From: Synechococcus sp. CS-1325
GTDB lineage: Bacteria; Cyanobacteriota; Cyanobacteriia; PCC-6307; Cyanobiaceae
Assembly: GCA_025128135.1 (NCBI GenBank)
Contig: JAHLYW010000044.1
Span: 1-64,000, forward strand
DNA length: 64,000 bases
Direction: 5' to 3'
Positions 58,042 to 64,000 of the stretch are shown one piece after another. The first letter of the stretch is position 1, and each line of letters begins with the position of its first letter. Under the pieces are notes generated by a model, which saw nothing but the letters and a program-made list of their open reading frames with translations, ran no database searches and was not told where the DNA came from. A program made the translations under genes and the position numbers.

Positions 58042-58063
58042 CCGCCCTCTACTTGGAGGGCGG
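58042..58063 (-). terminator. Hairpin downstream of POR
   Basis: CCGCCCTC (58042-58049) and GAGGGCGG (58056-58063) form a perfect 8-bp GC-rich stem with a 6-nt loop, 24 bp beyond the por stop on the minus strand. No T-run follows, so it is a weak or factor-assisted terminator candidate. Confidence 0.5.
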
Positions 58064-58087
58064 TGAATCTGTCACCCACCGAGAGCA

Positions 58088-59164
<1,077 letters not shown>

Positions 59165-59228
59165 TCAGCGGCTGCCGGATGAGTGGAATTCAACAGAAGG
59201 TGATGGTTGCCCGGCTGGCCGCGGATGT

Positions 59229-59717
59229 TCAGAGGCGGGAGTGAAGCGAACTGGATTGTTTGGGGGCCTCCCAGACCACCCGGAGGCGATTCGGGGCGAT
59301 CCATTGATCCTGCTCTCGCAGCAGCTGCTGTTCTCCCTCCTTTGAAAAGAGCTTGTCGAAACGGGCCTGGGCCCGCCGCAGCCGGGCGGTTTCGATATCG
59401 AGGATGGCGCTCAGTTCACCGTGACGATCCAGCCGTTGCTGATAGGCAGCGGCGAGATGGGTGAGACTCACGGCGGCCAACATGGCAACACCGAGTTTGA
59501 CGGTGAGCCCGATCACGCTGCACAACACCTCCTGCCGCTCGCCCGAGGGCCGCTGCTGAGGGCGTGGAGATTCAGAACGACTCGGTCCGTCGCTGCGCTT
59601 GCGCCGGCCAGCCTCCTGGGAGGGCTCAAACGGTGATGATCCCGCCGTTGCAGAACCGATCGTGGATGATCCAATCGATCTTGAGCCGAAGGGAGCGGAG
59701 CGCTGGGCGGCTGTCAA
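59229..59717 (-). CDS. Small membrane/coiled-coil protein of unknown function
   Basis: A 162-residue protein. A basic Ser/Pro/Arg-rich N-terminus is followed by one hydrophobic helix (VIGLTVKLGVAMLAAVSLTH), a coiled-coil segment (AILDIETARLRRAQARFDKL) and a short C-terminal end with RVVWEAP. The first 60 residues are low-complexity and a later start is possible. It lies between por and psaM and reads in the same direction. No family is recognised. Confidence 0.55.
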   Translation of the reverse strand: MTAAQRSAPFGSRSIGSSTIGSATAGSSPFEPSQEAGRRKRSDGPSRSESPRPQQRPSGERQEVLCSVIGLTVKLGVAMLAAVSLTHLAAAYQQRLDRHGELSAILDIETARLRRAQARFDKLFSKEGEQQLLREQDQWIAPNRLRVVWEAPKQSSSLHSRL

Positions 59718-59794
59718 GGCGGAGTCGCGAGCTAGGCCCCGCTTCTAACAGCTCTTCGTGCAGATGCCAAGGTCCAGGGCTTCCCGTTTCTGGA

Positions 59795-59899
59795 TCAGGC
59801 GTTGTAAAGGCTGACGCAGAGGCGAATCGCCAGCACACCGGCGTGGGCGGCTACCACCAGAGCGATCAGCACTTCTACCTGGCTGAGTGTTGTGACCAT
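59795..59899 (-). CDS. psaM: Photosystem I reaction centre subunit XII (PsaM-like)
   Basis: A 34-residue single-helix protein: TLSQVEVLIALVVAAHAGVL then AIRLCVSLYNA. The pattern S-x-x-(V/I)-x-(V/I)-A-L-V-V-A ... G-V-L-A-x-R-L-x-x-x-L-Y matches PsaM, a peripheral PSI subunit near the trimer interface. In alpha-cyanobacteria psaM is known close to por and the chl genes, which supports the call. ATG 59899 is chosen; codons upstream in the frame belong to non-coding sequence. Confidence 0.75.
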   Translation of the reverse strand: MVTTLSQVEVLIALVVAAHAGVLAIRLCVSLYNA

Positions 59900-59988
59900 G
59901 GCCGACGACGGGGAACGATTGTCGCCACCATTGTTCAGCTCCAACTCACCCCTCGCCGCTGCCAGGCCGAGGGTTGTCATAGCTCTTG

Positions 59989-60477
59989 ATGGCTCCCTCC
60001 TCCGCTCCGCTCACGATCTCGGCCAGCCAGATCCGCTCGCTCGATCTGACCCCGCTCCAGCTCTGGCGCGATCTACCCCCGGCGGCCCTGCTGGAGCGTG
60101 CTGGCAAGCTTGCCTTGAACTTCGAGTGGCCGCGGTCGGAGGCGGATCCGCGGGAACTCTCCGAGTTGCCCGAATTGCGGCTCTGGAGCCTGCGGGCCGA
60201 CGCGCTGCATCCCTGGTTGCCCTTGATTCTGGAGCGAAGCAGTGGCCAGCTCTGTCGTCATGTGGCGATGTTGCTGCCCCATGGCTTCAGCCGCACCGAG
60301 GGCATCCGTTTCGCCCCGGAATCCCTGGAACTCTGGATCACCCACCGGCTCTTCCTGCTTGATCACTGGAGTCAGCTGCATGGGCTCGGTTGTCGCGGTG
60401 GGCTGGCCCAGATGGCGGCGATGCTCGGCTTTGAACTGGACTCAGCGTTCTGGCAACCCCTGCCTCTGAACGGTTGA
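59989..60477 (+). CDS. CRR6-like NDH-1 assembly factor
   Basis: A 162-residue protein resembling the CRR6 (DUF1817) family: LTPLQLWRDLPPAALLERAG, then HPWLPLILERSSGQLCRHVA, LLPHGFSRTEGIRFAPESLE and HRLFLLDHWSQLHG. CRR6 helps mature the NdhI subunit of NDH-1 in plants and cyanobacteria. This fits the NDH-1MS' genes elsewhere in the window. ATG 59989 lies directly after a TTG that could also serve. Confidence 0.7.
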   Translation: MAPSSAPLTISASQIRSLDLTPLQLWRDLPPAALLERAGKLALNFEWPRSEADPRELSELPELRLWSLRADALHPWLPLILERSSGQLCRHVAMLLPHGFSRTEGIRFAPESLELWITHRLFLLDHWSQLHGLGCRGGLAQMAAMLGFELDSAFWQPLPLNG

Positions 60478-60502
60478 ATGCTGCTGGGCCTGGGGCGGAC
60501 GT

Positions 60503-61261
60503 TCAGCTGCTGAGCCCCAGGCTGATCGCCCTTCGGCCGGCGTCGATCGCCAGCAGCAGGGTGACCAGCCGGAGCAGCCAGACCAGGGTCTGTTCACTCA
60601 CCCGGTCCAGCCGGGCGGCTGACCAGCGAGCCGAAAAGGCCGCAGATCCGCCCAGCAGCATGGCCATCGAGGCATTGGCTCGCCCCCCGATCAGAAACTC
60701 GGCAGAGGCGGCTGAACTGGAGCAGAGCACGGCAAGAGTGCTGAGCCGGATGGCCTGATGGATCGGCACACCCAGCATGCGCACCATCAGCGGCACCATC
60801 AGCAGGCCGCCGCCGAGGCCGAGCAGGCCGCCGCCGAGTCCACCGACGCTGCCCACGGCGATCAGGCCGATGGCAGCCACTTGTGGCTGCTCCCTGCTGT
60901 CCGCCTCTGACTGCGTCGTACGGATGCTGAAGGCCAGAAGTCCGTACATGGCCGCCTGGATCGTCAGCAGGTGCCAGCCGCTCAGCCCGTTGCCGAGATG
61001 GCTGAACAGGAGGCCGCTGCCGGCGGCGCTGAGGCCGATCCAAATGCCCTCACGCCAAGCCAGCCTGCCGGTCCGAAGATGGGACCAGGTCCCCCCGAAG
61101 GTGGTGGGCACGATGGCCAGGGTGCTGGTGGCCAGAGCCTGGTGGGGGGTGAGGCCGAGCAGGAGCAGCAGGGGTGAGAAGACCAGACCACCTCCGACAC
61201 CCAGCAGCCCTGAGAGCAGGCCGGCCAGCAGGCCGAGGGGCACCAGGGGCAGCAGCTCCAT
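60503..61261 (-). CDS. TauE/SafE (TSUP) family membrane permease
   Basis: A 252-residue protein with about eight hydrophobic helices and the repeated TSUP half-site: LLAGLLSGLLGVGGGLVFSP in the first half and GGLGGGLLGLGGGLLMVPLM in the second. TSUP proteins export or import sulfur-containing anions and small organic acids. The substrate is unknown here. ATG 61261 was chosen over upstream GTG codons. It is divergent from the lipoate ligase gene, 32 bp away. Confidence 0.88.
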   Translation of the reverse strand: MELLPLVPLGLLAGLLSGLLGVGGGLVFSPLLLLLGLTPHQALATSTLAIVPTTFGGTWSHLRTGRLAWREGIWIGLSAAGSGLLFSHLGNGLSGWHLLTIQAAMYGLLAFSIRTTQSEADSREQPQVAAIGLIAVGSVGGLGGGLLGLGGGLLMVPLMVRMLGVPIHQAIRLSTLAVLCSSSAASAEFLIGGRANASMAMLLGGSAAFSARWSAARLDRVSEQTLVWLLRLVTLLLAIDAGRRAISLGLSS

Positions 61262-61293
61262 CACCATGGTGGGATCAAGAGCACTCCTGACCA

Positions 61294-62091
61294 TTGGCTC
61301 CAGGATCTCCCATCACCCCACCATTCCCAAGCCGCTGGCGCTGGATTCCGCCACTCAACAGCCCAGGCGACTGGCAGATGGCCATCGATGAGTGGCTGCT
61401 CGATGAGCTGGTGGCTGGCCGTGGATCGGCAGCCTTTCGCTTCTACACCTGGTCGACCCCCACCCTTTCCCTTGGTTTCCACCAGCGCACGCTGGAGCCC
61501 CACTGGACCACTCTGGAGCAGCAGGGGCTGATCAAGGTGGTGCGGCGACCGAGCGGTGGTCGGGCGGTTCTGCACGGTGGTTGCCTCACCTATGCCCTGC
61601 TGTGGCCCCAGGCTCCAGGGCCGCGCAGCCTCAGTTATCGCCTGGCGAGCCAGTGGTTGCTGGATGGATTTCAGCAACTTGGCTGCCCCCTGGCCTTCGG
61701 CTCTTCGGCGCCCGGGCTGCAGCGCAGCAGCTGCTTTGCCACCAGCACCAGCGCTGATCTGGTGGAGCTCAACGGAGCCAAGCGGGTGGGGAGTGCCCAG
61801 CTGTGGCGCCAGGGCCATCTGCTTCAGCACGGCAGTGTGCAGCTCTCGCCCTCCCCAGACCTCTGGATGGAGATCTTCGGCGCCGAGCCACCTGAGCTGT
61901 CTGCCCTGCCGATCGATGGGGATGCCCTCCTGGCGCATCTGCGTTGTTCGGCAGAGGCGGCTCTGGGTGGGGGTGGATTTGATTCGAGTCCGCTCAACGA
62001 GACGGAGCTTGCCGCGATCGATCTCCGTCGACAGCAGGCTGGGAGCGAACCAGAGCCCCTGGCTCGGGCCGGCCTCACTTCTCGGAGCTGA
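61294..62091 (+). CDS. Lipoate/biotin protein ligase A/B family protein
   Basis: A 265-residue protein of the LplA/LipB/BirA catalytic fold: QMAIDEWLLDELV, then TPTLSLGFHQRT, VVRRPSGGRAVLHGG (the RRxxGGxxVxH motif that forms the lipoyl-AMP pocket) and ELNGAKRVGSAQLWRQGHLL with its K near a GSAQ-type loop. It attaches lipoate, octanoate or biotin to carrier proteins. The start is a TTG at 61294; an ATG at 61378 would cut into the conserved part. It ends 17 bp inside the convergent protease gene. Confidence 0.88.
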   Translation: MAPGSPITPPFPSRWRWIPPLNSPGDWQMAIDEWLLDELVAGRGSAAFRFYTWSTPTLSLGFHQRTLEPHWTTLEQQGLIKVVRRPSGGRAVLHGGCLTYALLWPQAPGPRSLSYRLASQWLLDGFQQLGCPLAFGSSAPGLQRSSCFATSTSADLVELNGAKRVGSAQLWRQGHLLQHGSVQLSPSPDLWMEIFGAEPPELSALPIDGDALLAHLRCSAEAALGGGGFDSSPLNETELAAIDLRRQQAGSEPEPLARAGLTSRS

Positions 62092-63361
62092 TCGCAGGCG
62101 GGGTGGCGGGCGGTGAGCCGGGTTCCGCAGGGAGAGAGCCGGCGATGCCACGGGCCACCTGGCCAAGGGCCAGGCCCATCGGGTAGCTGCCCTGTCGCCG
62201 GGCCGCATCCAACAAGGCCGTCGGCAGGCGCAGGCCCAGACGCTTCAGCACCGCTTCGGAAAGCTCCGGACGCTCAATGGTCCCGGATGGGAGGCCCGCG
62301 TCACTGAGCACAAGCAGACGATTGACGCCAGGCTCTTCCAGTTTGAGGGCCGCCTTCCACAGCGGCGCAGACTCGCTGATGGAACTGAGCGAGGCAAGCG
62401 GCTGCAGGTGATCCCCCACCTGCTCGATCTCCCAGCGCTGGACCGGCAGTGATTGCAGGGCTCCATCGTCGATCAGGCCTTTCCAGCGGCCCCGATCACA
62501 GACAAGGATCCAGTCAGCAGGCTGGTTGGAGGGATCACTGCGGCGAACCCCGCTGAGCTCCTTCAACGAGGCATCGGCCTCGAGAACCCGGAAACGACGG
62601 CCGGCGGCCTCACGGACCTTGAGATCGCGGAGGGCCGTCTCCAGGGAGAGCAGCTGGAGCTGGCTCCTGGAGGCGCCGAGCCCGAACCAACCCAGCAGCA
62701 CCAGCCAGATCGCTCCGAAGCCGCCGCCACGCAGCACCAGCAGGGTGCCCATGCCGATCGCCATCAGCGATAGGAAGCGGCCGATCGCCGCCGCCACCTG
62801 CACCCCACGCCGCTGGCTGCCGGTGTGCTGCCACACCAGCGCCTTGACGATCAGACCGCCATCCAGGGGCAGACCGGGCAGCAGGTTGAACAGGCCAAGC
62901 ATGAGGTTCAGGCCCCCGAGCTGCTCCACCATTTCGCCCGCCATCGGCGAGAGGTGGGACACGAAGTGACTGCCTTGAAGCAGCAGCCCGGCCAGCACCA
63001 GGCTGACCAGGGGGCCGGCAGCCGCCACCTGCAGAGCGGCCAGCGCCGTGCTGCACTCCCGCTCCACCGTGGCCACCCCGCCCAGCATGAACAGGGTGAT
63101 GCTGCGGACCTTGACGCCGTGGGCGATCGCCACCAGCGAATGGCCCAGCTCATGCAGCAGCACCGAAACGAACAGCAGCAGCGCCGTTGCCAGGGAGAGC
63201 AACCAGAGACTGAGCAGGGAGGCCTGGCCGGCGAACTGGGCGCTGTACTGCTGCTGAAAGAGCACTGTGACCAGGCCGAGAATCACGAACCAGCTGGGAT
63301 GGATCCGCAGGGGTATGCCCTGGATCCTCATCAGCAACCATCCCTCGCCCACGCGATTCAT
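62075..63361 (-). CDS. Site-2 protease (M50) with CBS domains
   Basis: A 428-residue intramembrane zinc protease. The zinc motif is LLHELGHSLVA (H70, E71, H74), and the third ligand is in NLLPGLPLDGG (D167), between several membrane helices. The C-terminal half (from about 245) has two CBS-like domains (FRVLEADASLKELSGVRRSD ... DWILVCDRGRWKGLIDDGAL), which sense adenosyl ligands and may gate the protease. Related enzymes cut anti-sigma factors. The ATG at 63361 starts 38 bp before the divergent trpF gene. Confidence 0.93.
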   Translation of the reverse strand: MNRVGEGWLLMRIQGIPLRIHPSWFVILGLVTVLFQQQYSAQFAGQASLLSLWLLSLATALLLFVSVLLHELGHSLVAIAHGVKVRSITLFMLGGVATVERECSTALAALQVAAAGPLVSLVLAGLLLQGSHFVSHLSPMAGEMVEQLGGLNLMLGLFNLLPGLPLDGGLIVKALVWQHTGSQRRGVQVAAAIGRFLSLMAIGMGTLLVLRGGGFGAIWLVLLGWFGLGASRSQLQLLSLETALRDLKVREAAGRRFRVLEADASLKELSGVRRSDPSNQPADWILVCDRGRWKGLIDDGALQSLPVQRWEIEQVGDHLQPLASLSSISESAPLWKAALKLEEPGVNRLLVLSDAGLPSGTIERPELSEAVLKRLGLRLPTALLDAARRQGSYPMGLALGQVARGIAGSLPAEPGSPPATPPAISSEK

Positions 63362-63399
63362 TCCGGCTATGCCTCAGGCGGAGCCCGAAGTCGTCGAAC

Positions 63400-64000
63400 A
63401 TGAATCTTAGAAAGACCACCGCTCCTGAGGCCGTGCCTGTTCCGTTGTTGAAGATCTGCGGCCTGCGGCGGAGTGATCAGGCGGTGGCGGTGGCGAGCAG
63501 CGGCGCCGATGCGGTGGGCGTGATCGCCGTGGAGGGATCCCCCCGCTGGCTGGAGCCGCCCCTCCGCCCTGGCCTGTTCGCCGCTCTGCACCAGAGCAGT
63601 TCGCACTGCCTGGGCGTGCTTGTGGTGGCGGATCCAGGGGACGATGAGCTTGATTCGCTCCGGCCAGAGCAGGGCGGCCACGACGTGGTTCAGCTCCATG
63701 GCCGGGAATCACCGCAGCGCTGCCGTCAGCTGGCCGAGCAGCTGGGATGCCCCCTCTGGAAGGCCCTGCGCGTGCGCCAGCCCGCTGATCTGCAGCGGGT
63801 GATGGCCTATGCAGGTGCTGTGGATGCCGTGTTGCTTGATGCCTGGGTGCCTGACCAGCTGGGGGGCAGTGGTCAGCGAATCCCGATCGAGTGGTTGAGC
63901 GGCTTTCAGCCGGCCATGCCGTGGTGGCTGGCCGGTGGGATCTCTCCGGAGAACGTGGCGGCTGTTCTGGCCGCGGTTCAACCGGATGGGCTGGATGTCT
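63400..64000 (+). CDS. trpF: Phosphoribosylanthranilate isomerase, 3' end outside window
   Basis: 200 residues are visible and the frame is still open at the window end. The start MNLRKTTAPEAVPVPLLKIC continues into G-L-R (the K-I-C-G motif at 18-21), with VGVIAVEGSPRW, VVQLHGRESPQRC, LLDAWVPDQLGGSG and WWLAGGISPENV, the TIM-barrel motifs of TrpF. It isomerises phosphoribosylanthranilate in tryptophan synthesis; C20 and the Asp of LLDAW are the acid-base pair. ATG 63400 is divergent from the site-2 protease gene. Confidence 0.93.
   Translation, partial: MNLRKTTAPEAVPVPLLKICGLRRSDQAVAVASSGADAVGVIAVEGSPRWLEPPLRPGLFAALHQSSSHCLGVLVVADPGDDELDSLRPEQGGHDVVQLHGRESPQRCRQLAEQLGCPLWKALRVRQPADLQRVMAYAGAVDAVLLDAWVPDQLGGSGQRIPIEWLSGFQPAMPWWLAGGISPENVAAVLAAVQPDGLDV

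Overview
The window is a high-GC chromosomal segment of an alpha-cyanobacterium of the Cyanobium / Synechococcus type. The diagnostic part is the complete alpha-carboxysome cluster with form IA Rubisco (csoS1, cbbL, cbbS, csoS2, csoSCA, csoS4A, csoS4B, csoS1E). It continues in the same direction into a CO2-hydrating NDH-1 module (ndhF4, ndhD4, chpX/cupB) and the Rubisco helpers acRAF and cbbX. Both protochlorophyllide reductases (ChlN/B/L and light-dependent POR), PsaM and a CRR6-like NDH assembly factor are nearby.

Layout. (1) 1-5.9 kb is accessory. It holds two paralogous AttH/CrtC-type lipocalin-fold proteins, a short fragment of a third copy, an outer-membrane protein of the phenol MetA type and a frameshifted aquaporin. 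(2) About 5.95-27.5 kb is a decayed or incomplete prophage ending at a tRNA-Pro(UGG) gene. The leftward arm carries the structural and packaging module: RecB-like nuclease, resolvase-like protein, small and large terminase, a truncated sigma factor, DUF4055-type portal, LysM protein and scaffold. No major capsid, tail or integrase gene is visible. The rightward arm carries control and early genes: an XRE-type regulator, an SSB-like protein, a small membrane protein and excisionase-like HTH proteins. A primase-helicase and a repeat-rich 500-bp intergenic region lie in the middle. (3) Inside the packaging module, between large terminase/sigma and portal, sits a lower-GC island (about 10.15-16.38 kb). 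It encodes one 1,760-residue protein with an N-terminal PD-(D/E)xK-like region, a STAND-like P-loop NTPase and a very long helical C-terminus, the architecture of Avs-type antiphage sensors. Both flanking phage genes look clipped at the island edge. (4) 27.6-38 kb is core genome: Coq4-like, RidA, ABC transporters, GloB, HisG, HtrA, DnaA. (5) 37.4-50.9 kb is the carbon-concentrating cluster, read leftward. (6) 51-64 kb holds chlorophyll synthesis genes followed by glycerate kinase, POR, PsaM, CRR6, a TSUP permease, a lipoate ligase, a site-2 protease and the start of trpF.

How the genes work together. Regions 5 and 6 form a photosynthesis and carbon-fixation neighbourhood: NDH-1/ChpX converts CO2 to bicarbonate, CsoSCA dehydrates it back to CO2 inside the shell, CsoS2 packs Rubisco, acRAF helps assemble it and CbbX reactivates it. 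The prophage has a recognisable control logic: 15-bp palindromes of the form TTAGCG-N3-CGCTAA precede the regulator gene and the next early gene, and a weaker version precedes a leftward gene. The most unusual element is the Avs-like island, because the proteins that known Avs sensors detect are the large terminase and the portal, and here the sensor gene lies between those two genes in a phage genome.
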